Program-made: the position numbers and the translations under genes
Shown here: in pieces, positions 47,945-57,255 of the stretch
Numbering within the stretch: position 1 is the stretch's first letter
How the letters are laid out: the number at the start of each line of letters is the position of its first letter
Notes under the pieces: generated by a model
Databases searched by the model: none
Seen by the model: the letters and a program-made list of their open reading frames with translations, nothing else
What the model was told of the DNA's origin: nothing
DNA from: Gordonia bronchialis DSM 43247
Lineage (GTDB): Bacteria; Actinomycetota; Actinomycetes; Mycobacteriales; Mycobacteriaceae
Direction of reading: 5' to 3'
NCBI RefSeq assembly: GCF_000024785.1
Contig: NC_013441.1
Coordinates: 3,038,001-3,102,000, forward strand
Length of the DNA: 64,000 nt

Positions 47945-50793
47945 CAGTGGGCCGCGTCGTCCCAGGACCGCCCGAACCCGACCGACACCTCCAGGGGCAC
48001 CGACAGCGTGATCGCGGCACCCATCTCCTCGCGCACCACCGCCTCGACGGCGTCACGTTCACCCGTCGCCACCTCGACGACGAGTTCATCGTGCACCTGC
48101 AGCAGCATCCGTGATCTGAGCTCTTCGGACTGAAGTCGCTTGTGCACGTTGATCATCGCGACCTTGATGATGTCGGCGGCGGTGCCCTGGATGGGGGCGT
48201 TGAGCGCCATCCGCTCGGCCGACTGACGCCGCTGCCAGTTGTCGCTGTTGAGGTCCGGCAGATAGCGGCGACGACCAAACAGTGTTGCGGTGTACTCGTT
48301 ACGCCTCGCCTCGGCGACGACGTCGTGCAGGTAGTCGCGCACCCCGCCGAACCTCGCGAAGTAGGCGTCCATCTGTTCCTTGGCCTCGTCACGGCTGATC
48401 TTGAGCTGCGCGGCGAGACCAAAGGCACTGAGCCCGTAGGCAAGTCCGTACGACATGGCCTTCACCCGATGACGCATCTCGGTGGTCACCTCGTCGATCG
48501 GCACGCCGAAGGCGCGCGACCCGACGAAGTTGTGCAGGTCCTCCCCGGTGTTGAACGCTTCGATCAGCCCGGCGTCCTCGGACAGGTGCGCCATGATCCG
48601 CATCTCGATCTGGCTGTAGTCGGCGGTCATCAGGCAGTCGAAGCCATCGCCGGTACCACCATCGTGCCCGCTCGATCCGCTCCCGGCGCCCACACCATCG
48701 GGCCCGCTCGCTCCGCTCCCGGCGCCCACACCACCATCCCCGCTCGCTCCGCTCCCGGCGCCCACAATGAAGCCCTGCCGGATCTCCCGTCCCGCGGCGG
48801 TGCGGACCGGGATGTTCTGCAGATTCGGTTCGGTCGAAGACAACCGGCCCGTCGCCGCGATCGTCTGGTTGAAGGTGGTGTGGATTCGCCCGTCGTCGGC
48901 CACCGACTTCAGGAGGCCGTCGACGGTCACCTTCAGCCGGGTGGCGTCGCGATGCTCGAGGAGATGAGCGAGGAACGGGTGCTCGGTCTTCTCGTACAAG
49001 GCCTGCAGCGCATCAGCATCGGTGGTGTACCCGGTCTTGGTCTTCTTCGTCTTCGGCATGTCGAGTTTGTCAAAGAGCACCGTCTGCAACTGCTTGGGTG
49101 AGCCGAGGTTGATCTGCTCGCCGATGACGTCATAGGCGGCGTTGGCCGCGACGCGGATACGCTGCGCGAAGTTCTTCTCCAACTCGCCGAAGTGGTCGAC
49201 GTCCACCGCGATGCCCGCCGCTTCGAGATCGGCCAGCACAAAGGCCAGCGGCAACTCCATCTCGGTGAGCAACGGCAGCGAGTCGATCCGGTCGAGCTCG
49301 GTGTCGAGGACCTCGGCCAGTTCGACGACGGCGCGCGCTTCCAGCATGTGCTGTTCGGCGAGCTTCGCGGCTCCCCCGTCGTCGTCGAGCAGCGAGAGCT
49401 GCCCGTCACCGGACCCGTCGTCGGCACGCAACTCACGACGGAGGTAGCGCAGGGCGAGGTCGTCGAGGTTGAAGGTGCGCTGACCGGGCCGCACGATGTA
49501 GGCCGCCAGCGACGTGTCACTGGTGACCCCGGCGAGCGTCCAGCCCCGCGACCGCAACGCATGAATCCCCCACTTGACCTCGTGCAGGGCCTTGCCCATC
49601 GCGGGGTCGGCAAGCCAGTCGGCAAGGGCCTGCTCGTCGTCGGCGTCGACGGCGGTGACATCGACGTAGGCCGAGGTGCCGTCGGCAGCGGCGATTGCCA
49701 GGCCGGTGGGGTCGGCGCCGACCACCACATGCGGTGCGGTGACCGCGAGTCCGCTGCGTCCGGTGCCGGCGTGCTCGGCGAGCCACGCCCGCACCTCGCC
49801 CTGCCCCAACACAGCTCCGTCCAGATCGAAGCCCGATTCCGCTTCGGGCGTCGCGGAACTCAGCGTCGAGAACAGTCGATCGCGCAGAACTCGGAACTCG
49901 AGATCGTCGAAGAGCTGGTGGATGCGGTCGCGGTCCCAGCCGACCATGGCCAGTTCGTCGGGCCCGGCCGGCAGTTGCATGTCGCGGACCAGTTCGGTGA
50001 GCTGACGATTGGTCTGCACCGACGCCAGGTTTGCGCGCAGTGCGTCGCCGACCTTGCCCTTCACCTCGTCGACATGATCGACGAGGGAGGCCAGCGAGCC
50101 GTACTCCCGAATCCACTTCGAGGCCGTCTTCTCCCCCACACCCGGAATGCCGGGAAGGTTGTCGCTGGGGTCACCACGCAGCGCCGCATAGTCCGGATAC
50201 TGTGTCGGCGTCAACCCGTACTTCTTCTCCACCTCGGCCGGGGTGAACCGCGTCAGCTCCGAGACCCCCTTGCGCGGGTAGAGCACCGTCACCGAGTCGT
50301 TGACCAGCTGCAACGAATCGCGGTCGCCGGTGACGACCAGCACCGAGTAGCCCTCGGCGTCGGCCTGGGTGGCGAGCGTGGCGATGATGTCGTCGGCCTC
50401 GTACCCCTCGATCGCCATCACCGGGATACCCAGGGCGTCGAGCACTTCCTTGGTGAGGTCGACCTGACCGTTGAACTCGTCCGGCGACTTGGATCGTTGC
50501 GCCTTGTACGCGGGGTACATCTCCGAGCGGAAGGTCTTGCGCGAGACGTCGAAGGCGGCCGCGATGTGCGTCGGTTCCTCATCGCGGAGCAGGTTGATGA
50601 GCATCGACGTAAAGCCGTAGACAGCGTTGGTGGTCTGCCCGGTCGCGGTCTTGAAGTTCTCGGCGGGCAGCGCGAAGAACGCACGGTAGGCCAGTGAATG
50701 GCCGTCGAGGAGCATCAGTACCGGCTTGCGCTCGGCCTTCTTACCCCGGGTGGTCGTCTTGGTCGCTGTCGTGGAACTCTGCGCGGGACTCAC
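47944..50793 (-). CDS. polA: DNA polymerase I with Gly/Ser minisatellite insertion
   Basis: PolA (949 aa) fills gaps in repair and removes RNA primers. The 5'-3' exonuclease is complete (LLDGHSLAYRAFFALP; EGYEADDIIATLA; GIPGVGEKTASKWI). The middle 3'-5' exonuclease-like domain lacks the catalytic DxE residues, as is usual in actinobacteria, so no proofreading is expected. The polymerase domain has motif A (MTADYSQIEMRIMAHLS), motif B (RHRVKAMSYGLAYG) and motif C (LLQVHDELVVE). Just before motif A, between QGFIVG and FDCLMTADY, three 12-residue Gly/Ser repeats are inserted. GTG 50793 lies eight bases after a TAGACT -10 element, which suggests a leaderless mRNA. Confidence 0.96.
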   Translation of the reverse strand: MSPAQSSTTATKTTTRGKKAERKPVLMLLDGHSLAYRAFFALPAENFKTATGQTTNAVYGFTSMLINLLRDEEPTHIAAAFDVSRKTFRSEMYPAYKAQRSKSPDEFNGQVDLTKEVLDALGIPVMAIEGYEADDIIATLATQADAEGYSVLVVTGDRDSLQLVNDSVTVLYPRKGVSELTRFTPAEVEKKYGLTPTQYPDYAALRGDPSDNLPGIPGVGEKTASKWIREYGSLASLVDHVDEVKGKVGDALRANLASVQTNRQLTELVRDMQLPAGPDELAMVGWDRDRIHQLFDDLEFRVLRDRLFSTLSSATPEAESGFDLDGAVLGQGEVRAWLAEHAGTGRSGLAVTAPHVVVGADPTGLAIAAADGTSAYVDVTAVDADDEQALADWLADPAMGKALHEVKWGIHALRSRGWTLAGVTSDTSLAAYIVRPGQRTFNLDDLALRYLRRELRADDGSGDGQLSLLDDDGGAAKLAEQHMLEARAVVELAEVLDTELDRIDSLPLLTEMELPLAFVLADLEAAGIAVDVDHFGELEKNFAQRIRVAANAAYDVIGEQINLGSPKQLQTVLFDKLDMPKTKKTKTGYTTDADALQALYEKTEHPFLAHLLEHRDATRLKVTVDGLLKSVADDGRIHTTFNQTIAATGRLSSTEPNLQNIPVRTAAGREIRQGFIVGAGSGASGDGGVGAGSGASGPDGVGAGSGSSGHDGGTGDGFDCLMTADYSQIEMRIMAHLSEDAGLIEAFNTGEDLHNFVGSRAFGVPIDEVTTEMRHRVKAMSYGLAYGLSAFGLAAQLKISRDEAKEQMDAYFARFGGVRDYLHDVVAEARRNEYTATLFGRRRYLPDLNSDNWQRRQSAERMALNAPIQGTAADIIKVAMINVHKRLQSEELRSRMLLQVHDELVVEVATGERDAVEAVVREEMGAAITLSVPLEVSVGFGRSWDDAAH
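48661..48768 (-). repeat. Three 36-bp in-frame repeats inside polA
   Basis: Units at 48661-48696, 48697-48732 and 48733-48768 share the core CGCTCCGCTCCCGGCGCCCA and encode VGAGSGASGDGG, VGAGSGASGPDG and VGAGSGSSGHDG. The insertion keeps the frame and lies in a surface loop before polymerase motif A; copy number could vary between strains. Confidence 0.9.
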
Positions 50794-50800
50794 CTCTGGG

Positions 50801-50806
50801 AGTCTA
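50801..50806 (-). promoter_or_regulatory. -10 element of polA
   Basis: On the minus strand TAGACT precedes the GTG of polA by seven bases (TAGACTCCCAGAGGTG), so transcription would start next to the start codon. No separate ribosome-binding site is seen. Confidence 0.5.
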
Positions 50807-50835
50807 GTGATGTGCCCCGACAGCTGATGCGGCCG

Positions 50836-51408
50836 TCACGGCATCGGCCGGTACATCAGCCATACCTTCGGGCCGTCATACGGCAGCACCACCTCGTCGG
50901 TCACGCGGAACCCGAACCGTTCATAGAGCGGGACGTTGCGTTCATGCGAACTTTCCAGGTACGCAGGTGCCTCGATCTGGGACAACCGATGTTCGAGCAG
51001 CGCGGTGCCGATTCCGAGTCCGGGTGCGGCCGCGCCGATCTGGCCGAGATACCAGTGCGGTTCCTTGGGTCGACGGGGTGTGAAGGTCTGCTCGATGGCG
51101 ATCCCGCGCGGCATGCGCGGACCGAGCGCACGGGCAAATCGGAGCATGGACACCGCCTGATCGCGCACACCGACCTTGTGGCCGGGCGGCTCCCATGCGG
51201 AGGCGCCCGCGGCGACACCGTCGCGGATGGCCAGATCGAAGGTCGAGCGCGCGCCGTGCACGTTCTCCACGAGCACGCGATGCAGCAGACGATGCCTGCG
51301 GCGATCTGGCTGGAGCCACACCATCACCGGGTCGTCGATGAAGGCCTGGGTCAACACCCGCTCCACCACGTCGAGGTCCGTCGTCGCCGCCACACGCACC
51401 GCCACCAT
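50836..51408 (-). CDS. GNAT-family N-acetyltransferase
   Basis: A 190-residue acetyltransferase with the GNAT fold. The acetyl-CoA-binding stretch HWYLGQIGAAAPGLGIGTAL contains the Q/RxxGxG/A pattern as APGLGIGTAL, and the C-terminal ESSHERNVPLYERFGFRVTD is typical of this group. Substrate unknown. It lies 42 bp upstream of polA on the same strand and is divergent from the liv operon; the 211-bp divergent gap (51409-51619) should contain both promoters. Confidence 0.88.
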   Translation of the reverse strand: MVAVRVAATTDLDVVERVLTQAFIDDPVMVWLQPDRRRHRLLHRVLVENVHGARSTFDLAIRDGVAAGASAWEPPGHKVGVRDQAVSMLRFARALGPRMPRGIAIEQTFTPRRPKEPHWYLGQIGAAAPGLGIGTALLEHRLSQIEAPAYLESSHERNVPLYERFGFRVTDEVVLPYDGPKVWLMYRPMP

Positions 51409-51619
51409 GGGTCAAGACTACGGATCCGCGACACGATCGTCGCCCGACCGGAGACTGACACCCCACTGACCACGGACGCATCAGATGTAACCTCCGGGAA
51501 ACGCAGTTGTCGTCACCTTGAAGCGATGTGGCCGCTAAGGTCCGGCAATGCGGCGGTGGGGAGATCGTGGCCCCAATGCGTCGGCAAATGATCGACTCGA
51601 CCGGGAGGTTGCACACGCG

Positions 51620-52960
51620 ATGACCCAGCCTGACTGCCAGGTGGCCGTACCGGCCGAATCCCCTCCGGGACACCCACGATCCGCCCTGGCACGATGCGTC
51701 TCGCTCCTACTCCTGTTGATGGCGGCACTTGCTGTCGGTGGCGTCGTCGGGACCTCTTCGGCATCCGCGGCGCCCGAAGACGCCGTTCGGGTGTTCGGCG
51801 TCCTGCGCAACGGGGCAACGCCGGTCCCCAACGTCACCATCCAGGCGAAAGAGAGCTCCGGTGCGGTGGTCGGTACTGCGACGTCGGCCTCGACCGGGTC
51901 CTGGGAGATCGAGGTACAGCCGGGCCAGTACACCGTGGTCCTCGACGCCAAGACACTCCCTCAAGGGGTGACGGTGCAGGAGGACGAGGTGAAGGTCACC
52001 GTCGAGGAGGGCTCCGACAAGCCGGTCATCTTCTCCTTCGGCGCCAAACGCACCGGCCTGGAGGTGTCACCGCTCGAAGAACTCACCCGGCTCACCATCG
52101 ACGGACTGCGCTTCGGTCTCATCATCGCGATCACCGGTGTGGGCCTGAGCCTCATCTTCGGCACCACGGGGCTGACCAACTTCGCGCACGGTGAGCTCGT
52201 CACCCTGGGTGCGGTCATCGCCTGGGTCATCAACGTCAAACTCGGGGTGCAATTGATCCCGGCGACGATCATCGCGGTCGTGATCGGCGTGGGTGTCGGC
52301 ATCGTCAACGAACTCGGCTTGTGGCGTCCCCTGCGCCGACGACGAACCGGGCTGGTGGCCATGCTGGTGGTGTCCATCGGTCTCGCCCTGGTCATCCGCT
52401 ACCTCATCCTGATGTTCTTCTCCGACCGGTCCGAGCCATTCGCCGACTATCAGGTGCAGACCCAGATCGGCTCCGGGGCTTTCGCGATCACCCCGGTCAA
52501 CCTGGCCTGCATCATCATCAGCCTCGTCACGCTGCTCGCGGTGGCGGTGATGCTGCAGAAGACCCGAATCGGCAAAGCAATGCGCGCCGTCGCCGACAAC
52601 CGCGACCTCGCCGAATCCTCCGGCATCAACGTCGACCGCGTCATCTTGTTCGTCTGGGGTTTGGCCGGCGGCCTCGCGACACTCGGCGGTGTGCTCTTCG
52701 CACTGTCCGAGCTCGGCGGGCGCGTGCAATGGGAGATGGGTTTCAAACTGTTGTTGCTAATGTTCGCCGGCATCACCCTCGGCGGCCTGGGTACCGCCTA
52801 CGGTGCGCTGCTCGGCTGCGTGATCGTCGGACTCGTCGTTCAGCTCTCGACATACGTACTCAGTCCCGACCTCAAATACATCGGCGGGCTGCTGATCCTC
52901 ATCGTCATTCTCACCATCAGGCCTCAGGGCATTCTCGGATCACGAGCGAGGATCGGCTGA
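51620..52960 (+). CDS. livH: Branched-chain amino acid ABC permease LivH with exported N-terminal domain
   Basis: A 446-residue LivH-type permease. The last 290 residues are the canonical membrane domain (GLRFGLIIAITGVGLSLIFG; TTGLTNFAHGELVTLGAVIA; the EAA-like loop MRAVADNRDLAESSGINVDR). Unusually, residues 1-150 contain a signal-like hydrophobic helix (SLLLLLMAALAVGGVVG) and then a carboxypeptidase-regulatory/PEGA-like beta domain (VRVFGVLRNGATPVPNVTIQ; STGSWEIEVQPGQYTVVLDA) that should lie outside the membrane. ATG 51620 is preceded by GGGAGG at a long spacing; an ATG at 51548 is the alternative. First gene of livHMGF. Confidence 0.9.
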   Translation: MTQPDCQVAVPAESPPGHPRSALARCVSLLLLLMAALAVGGVVGTSSASAAPEDAVRVFGVLRNGATPVPNVTIQAKESSGAVVGTATSASTGSWEIEVQPGQYTVVLDAKTLPQGVTVQEDEVKVTVEEGSDKPVIFSFGAKRTGLEVSPLEELTRLTIDGLRFGLIIAITGVGLSLIFGTTGLTNFAHGELVTLGAVIAWVINVKLGVQLIPATIIAVVIGVGVGIVNELGLWRPLRRRRTGLVAMLVVSIGLALVIRYLILMFFSDRSEPFADYQVQTQIGSGAFAITPVNLACIIISLVTLLAVAVMLQKTRIGKAMRAVADNRDLAESSGINVDRVILFVWGLAGGLATLGGVLFALSELGGRVQWEMGFKLLLLMFAGITLGGLGTAYGALLGCVIVGLVVQLSTYVLSPDLKYIGGLLILIVILTIRPQGILGSRARIG

Positions 52961-52961
52961 C

Positions 52962-53951
52962 ATGGACATCGTCTCCGCACTACAGGTCGCGCTGGCGCAG
53001 CTCGTCGGACCGTCGGCCATCTTCTACGCGCTCCTCGCGATCGGACTCAACCTGCATTTCGGCTACGCAGGCCTGCTCAACTTCGGTCAGATCGGCTTCG
53101 CGCTGCTCGGCGGCTACGGCGTCGGCATCATGGCCGTCAACTACGACCAGCCGCTGTGGTTGGGCGCCATCGTCGGCATCGCGGCCGCGGCCGTACTGGC
53201 CATGGTTCTCGGTGTGCCGACGCTACGACTACGCGCGGACTACCTGGCCATCGTCACCATCGCGGCCTCGGAGATCCTGCGGCTGGTGTTCCGATCGACG
53301 TCGACCGACGAGGTCACCCACTCCACCAACGGGATCTACGGCTATTCGGCACCGTTCTACGCCCAGAGCCCGTTCGACAACGGCAAGCAGTATTCCTTCC
53401 TCGGGATCAAGTTCATCGGCGGTGACCTGTGGGCGATGGTGATCGGGTGGAGCATCGTCGCGCTGCTGTGCCTCATGGTGTACCTGCTCTCGCACAGCCC
53501 GTGGGGACGCGTGCTGAAGGCCGTTCGCGAGGACGAGGACGCGGCCCGCGCACTGGGCAAGAACGCCTACTTCTTCAAGATGCAGGCGCTGGTTCTCGGC
53601 GGATGTATCGGCGCACTCGGTGGCGTGTTCAATTCCCTTGCCTCACCGTCGATCAACCCCGACTTCTTCTCCACGGCACAGACCTTCTTCGCCTACGGCG
53701 CACTCATCCTCGGCGGCGCGGCCACGGTGTTCGGTCCGGTGGTCGGGGCGATGCTCTTCTGGTTCCTGCTCGCGATTCCCGACGTGCTGCTGCGTCAGGC
53801 CACCGCCGGCGACAACCCGTTGATCTCGATGACCGAACAGCAGGTCGGCGCGGTGCGTTACGTGATCCTCGGACTCGCAATCATGCTCATGATGGTGTTC
53901 CGTCCACAGGGGATACTCGGCAACAAGAGGGAGGTGCAACTCGATGCCTGA
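52962..53951 (+). CDS. livM: Branched-chain amino acid ABC permease LivM
   Basis: A 329-residue LivM-type permease with about eight to ten transmembrane helices: FYALLAIGLNLHFGYAGLLN and FGQIGFALLGGYGVGIMAVN at the start, the conserved TLRLRADYLAIVTIAASEIL, and the cytoplasmic coupling loop KAVREDEDAARALGKNAYFF. It forms the channel with LivH. It begins one base after the livH stop and overlaps livG by 8 bp. Confidence 0.95.
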   Translation: MDIVSALQVALAQLVGPSAIFYALLAIGLNLHFGYAGLLNFGQIGFALLGGYGVGIMAVNYDQPLWLGAIVGIAAAAVLAMVLGVPTLRLRADYLAIVTIAASEILRLVFRSTSTDEVTHSTNGIYGYSAPFYAQSPFDNGKQYSFLGIKFIGGDLWAMVIGWSIVALLCLMVYLLSHSPWGRVLKAVREDEDAARALGKNAYFFKMQALVLGGCIGALGGVFNSLASPSINPDFFSTAQTFFAYGALILGGAATVFGPVVGAMLFWFLLAIPDVLLRQATAGDNPLISMTEQQVGAVRYVILGLAIMLMMVFRPQGILGNKREVQLDA

Positions 53952-55005
53952 CATGCACAAGACGTCACCACCGCAGACGGACGCCACCGCAGGCGGGCGC
54001 CTCAGACCGCTGTCGGCGCACGAGCGGACCCGCATCTTCGCCGAGGTCACCGCCGAACCCGGGTCGGCCAAGCCCGATCCGATCATCAAGGTGGACAACA
54101 TCACTCGCACCTTCGGCGGCCTCAAGGCGGTGCAGGTCGATCATCTGGAGATCCAGCGCGGCGCCATCACCGGTCTGATCGGCCCCAACGGAGCGGGCAA
54201 GACGACTTTCTTCAACCTCATCACCGGGTTCGACAGACCTGCCACCGGCACCTGGGAGCTCGACGGCGAGTCGCTGGGCCGGATGGTCCCGCATCAGGTC
54301 GCCCGACGCGGGATGGTGCGAACCTTCCAGCTCACCAAGGCGTTATCGAAGCTGAGCGTGCTCGACAACGTGAAGCTCGGCGCCACCGGTCAGCGCGGCG
54401 AACACTTCCTCGCCGCCCTCGCCCCCTGGATGTGGCGCCGTCAGGAACGCGAGATCACCGAGCGGGCACACGAGATGCTGGTCCGGTTCAAGCTCGACGC
54501 CAAGGCCCACGACCTGGCCGGCTCCTTGTCCGGCGGGCAGCGCAAACTGCTCGAGATGGCCCGCGCGCTGATGACCGACCCCAAGATCGTGATGCTCGAC
54601 GAGCCGATGGCCGGCGTCAATCCCGCTCTGACACAGAGCCTTCTGGAGCACATCAAGTCGCTGCGCGACGACGGCGTCACCGTCGTCTTCGTCGAACACG
54701 ACATGGACGTCATCCGTGACATCAGCGACTGGGTGGTAGTGATGGCCCAGGGACAGGTGATCGCCGAGACGCTGCCCCACCGGCTCGGGGAGAACGAAGC
54801 CGTGGTGGACGCCTACCTGGGCGGCCACCATGACCAGGTGCTCGAGTTCGACGACGACGGCCGGCCGGTGGGAGCCACCGCGGTCATCGCCGAACGTGTC
54901 GAGGCTGCCATCGAAGCCACCCTGGAAGAAGGTGGCGATCTGTCCACGGCCTCGGATCACCTCGTCGTCGGAAAGGCCGCCGACGACAGAAAGGGTGAGG
55001 AATGA
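53944..55005 (+). CDS. livG: Branched-chain amino acid ABC ATPase LivG
   Basis: A 353-residue ABC ATPase, longer than the usual 255 because of a 45-residue N-terminal and about 60-residue C-terminal extension. The core is intact: Walker A LIGPNGAGKTTFFNLITGFD, LivG-type RTFQLTKALSKLSVLDNVKL, signature SLSGGQRKLLEMARAL, Walker B IVMLDEPMAGVNP and the His switch VVFVEHDMDVIRD. The C-terminal extension is acidic (EATLEEGGDLSTASDHLVVG) and of unknown use. The gene overlaps both neighbours. Confidence 0.95.
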   Translation: MPDMHKTSPPQTDATAGGRLRPLSAHERTRIFAEVTAEPGSAKPDPIIKVDNITRTFGGLKAVQVDHLEIQRGAITGLIGPNGAGKTTFFNLITGFDRPATGTWELDGESLGRMVPHQVARRGMVRTFQLTKALSKLSVLDNVKLGATGQRGEHFLAALAPWMWRRQEREITERAHEMLVRFKLDAKAHDLAGSLSGGQRKLLEMARALMTDPKIVMLDEPMAGVNPALTQSLLEHIKSLRDDGVTVVFVEHDMDVIRDISDWVVVMAQGQVIAETLPHRLGENEAVVDAYLGGHHDQVLEFDDDGRPVGATAVIAERVEAAIEATLEEGGDLSTASDHLVVGKAADDRKGEE

Positions 55006-55856
55006 ACACCGACCCCGAATCCCTCACTCCCGCACAGCTCGCCGCCACGCCGGAGGAGCATGCGAAGCTGGCCGTCAACGCGCTGCTCCGCGCCGACGAC
55101 ATCACCGCCGGTTACCTGCCGGGCATCAACATTCTCGAGGGCTGCAACTTCTTCCTCGACGACGGTGAGATCGTCGGCATCATCGGGCCGAACGGTGCGG
55201 GCAAATCGACACTGCTCAAGACGTTGTTCGGGTTGATCCCGGTGCGCCGCGGTTCGGTCACTCTCCGCGACGCCGACATCACCTCGGCCAAGGCGCACGT
55301 CCTCGTCGACCGGGGTGTCGGGTATGTCCCGCAGACGCAGAATGTCTTCTCCGCGTTGACCATCGAAGAGAACCTCGAAATGGGCGTCTATCTGCGCCCC
55401 AAGAAGTTCAAGGAGCGCTTCGAGTTCGTCTCCGAACTCTTCCCGCTGCTGGCCGAACGCCGAAAGGTGAAGGCAGGGGCCTTGTCCGGCGGCGAACGTC
55501 AGATGGTCGCGATGGGCCGCGCACTCATGATGGAGCCGTCGGTGTTGCTGCTCGACGAGCCGTCGGCGGGGTTGTCCCCGATGTTCCAGGACGAGGTGTT
55601 CATTCGCTGCAAGGCGATCAACGCGACCGGCGTCTCGATCATCATGGTGGAACAGAATGCCCGTCGTTGCCTGCAGATCTGCGACCGCGGCTACGTTCTC
55701 GATCAGGGCCGCAACGCCTATACCGACACCGGCCGCAACCTCGCCAATGACCCCAAGGTGATCGAACTCTACCTGGGCACGCTGGCCGGCAGTTCGGAGA
55801 AGAAGTCGCAGCCCGCCAGGACGGAACCGCCGGGCCGGCACGCGAAGGAACCCTGA
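55002..55856 (+). CDS. livF: Branched-chain amino acid ABC ATPase LivF
   Basis: A 284-residue partner ATPase. Walker A IGPNGAGKSTLLKTLFG, LivF-type GVGYVPQTQNVFSALTIEEN, signature ALSGGERQMVAMGRAL, Walker B VLLLDEPSAGLSPMF and IMVEQNARRCLQICD are present. Its ATG overlaps the livG stop (ATGA). Last gene of the operon; a perfect palindrome 15 bp after the stop should terminate it. Confidence 0.95.
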   Translation: MNTDPESLTPAQLAATPEEHAKLAVNALLRADDITAGYLPGINILEGCNFFLDDGEIVGIIGPNGAGKSTLLKTLFGLIPVRRGSVTLRDADITSAKAHVLVDRGVGYVPQTQNVFSALTIEENLEMGVYLRPKKFKERFEFVSELFPLLAERRKVKAGALSGGERQMVAMGRALMMEPSVLLLDEPSAGLSPMFQDEVFIRCKAINATGVSIIMVEQNARRCLQICDRGYVLDQGRNAYTDTGRNLANDPKVIELYLGTLAGSSEKKSQPARTEPPGRHAKEP

Positions 55857-55870
55857 GGGGTGACACCAAC

Positions 55871-55912
55871 GCGAGAGGGGCTGGAAGCGAATTCGCTTCC
55901 AGCCCCTCTCGC
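55871..55912. terminator. Bidirectional palindromic terminator between livF and livJ
   Basis: The 42 bp are a perfect palindrome with 21-bp arms: GCGAGAGGGGCTGGAAGCGAA and its exact complement. It lies between the convergent stops of livF (55856) and livJ (55936) and can stop transcription from both sides. There is no U run; a cruciform or RNase-resistant 3' end is an added possibility. Confidence 0.85.
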
Positions 55913-55935
55913 CTGTCAGTATCGGATCGCTCCGA

Positions 55936-57255
55936 TCAGTTGGCCTTCACCTTGACGTACTTGGCGACCGGATCCACCAGGGTGTTCTTGTTGGTGAACT
56001 CCAGGATTCCGTAGGACCCGTTGGTCGGCTCACCAGATTTGTTGAACGCCAGGTCACCGGTCTGCCCCACGTAGCCGATGTCCTTGTTCTGGCCTAGCAT
56101 CTCCAGGCACTGCTGGTAGGTGTTGCACTTGTCGGGGCCATTGGTGATCGCGTTGATGTTCGCGGCGATGGTGCGACCGTCGGTCGACTTGGCCTTGGCC
56201 GCGGCCAGCGCCGAGATGACCACAGCGTCGTAGCTCTCACCTGCGTAGTTGTAGTCGATCAGGTTGGGATCGACGCTCTTGAGTTGTGCGTGGAACTGAT
56301 CCGACGTCTTGGTCAGCGGCGTCGTACCCTTCATCCCGGCCAACAGTCCCGGCCCGACCGCCTTGCCGAGTGCGTTGCCCATGTTGCCGTCGACGCCGTA
56401 GACCTTCTTGCCGTCCGACGGGCCGATGCCCACCTCATGCATGCGGGTCAGGATCTTCGAGGACTCCTCGAAGCCGATGACCGCGATGCCGTCCGGGTTG
56501 AAGTTCTTGACCTGATCGACCTCGGCGTTGAACGACTGCGCGTTGGGGTCGTAGATGATCTTCTGGATCTGATCCGACGGAATGCCCGCCGCCTCGAGAT
56601 CCTTGGCGGTGTTCTCCGCGAGGCCCGTGCCGTACGGGTCGTTGAGCGCCAGGATCGACACTCGCTGGACCCCGTCGCCGGCCATCGTCTGGGACAGCGC
56701 CTGCGCCTGGAGCACGTCGGCTGGGGCGGTACGGAAGTACATGCCCTTGTCCTGGTAGCAGGTGAACTGGTCGGAGGTGTTGGCCGGCGAGAACATGACC
56801 ACGCCGGCGTTGGCGATCTTGTCGATGACCTTCAGCGACACCGATGACGACGCGGCACCCACGATGACCTGCGTGCCGGCCGCGAGTTCGCGGTCCACGG
56901 TGGCGTTGGCGGTGTCGGTGGTGGTATCGCCCGAGTCGCCGGTCACGAGCTGGACCGGTTTGTCCAGCACGCCGCCGGCCTGGTTGATGTCTCGGACTGC
57001 GAGCTTGGTACCGGCCACCATCGGCGGGCCGAGGAAGGCGAGGCTGCCGGTTTCCGGCAGCAACGTGCCGAACTTGAGGGGCGCGGTACTGACCGGTCCT
57101 GGGGTGGCCTGCGGCGGGTTGTCGCACTTGGCTGCAACGGTCGACGACGCGGCGCTCTCGGACGAGTCCGAGCTGGAGCTGCTACACCCCGCCACTGCGA
57201 GCGCTGCGGCAGCGGTGATCACCACTGCCCCGCTCTTCACAAAGCGAAAAGACAT
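55936..57255 (-). CDS. livJ: Branched-chain amino acid-binding lipoprotein (LivJ type)
   Basis: A 439-residue solute-binding lipoprotein. The signal peptide ends in the lipobox ALAVAGCSSS (Cys24), then a Ser-rich linker and the type I periplasmic-binding fold: PLKFGTLLPETGSLAFLGPP, VIVGAASSSVSLKVIDKIAN, VSILALNDPYGTGLAENTAK and DYNYAGESYDAVVISALAAA. ATG 57255 has AGGAG seven nucleotides upstream. It delivers ligand to LivHMGF, whose operon converges on it. The 150 bp upstream (57256-57407) contain its promoter, with no element I can name. Confidence 0.93.
   Translation of the reverse strand: MSFRFVKSGAVVITAAAALAVAGCSSSSSDSSESAASSTVAAKCDNPPQATPGPVSTAPLKFGTLLPETGSLAFLGPPMVAGTKLAVRDINQAGGVLDKPVQLVTGDSGDTTTDTANATVDRELAAGTQVIVGAASSSVSLKVIDKIANAGVVMFSPANTSDQFTCYQDKGMYFRTAPADVLQAQALSQTMAGDGVQRVSILALNDPYGTGLAENTAKDLEAAGIPSDQIQKIIYDPNAQSFNAEVDQVKNFNPDGIAVIGFEESSKILTRMHEVGIGPSDGKKVYGVDGNMGNALGKAVGPGLLAGMKGTTPLTKTSDQFHAQLKSVDPNLIDYNYAGESYDAVVISALAAAKAKSTDGRTIAANINAITNGPDKCNTYQQCLEMLGQNKDIGYVGQTGDLAFNKSGEPTNGSYGILEFTNKNTLVDPVAKYVKVKAN

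Noticed and set aside
48661..48768. CRISPR-like array
   Set aside because: Repeats are directly adjacent, in-frame and coding (polA), with no spacers. No CRISPR array or cas gene was seen anywhere in the window.
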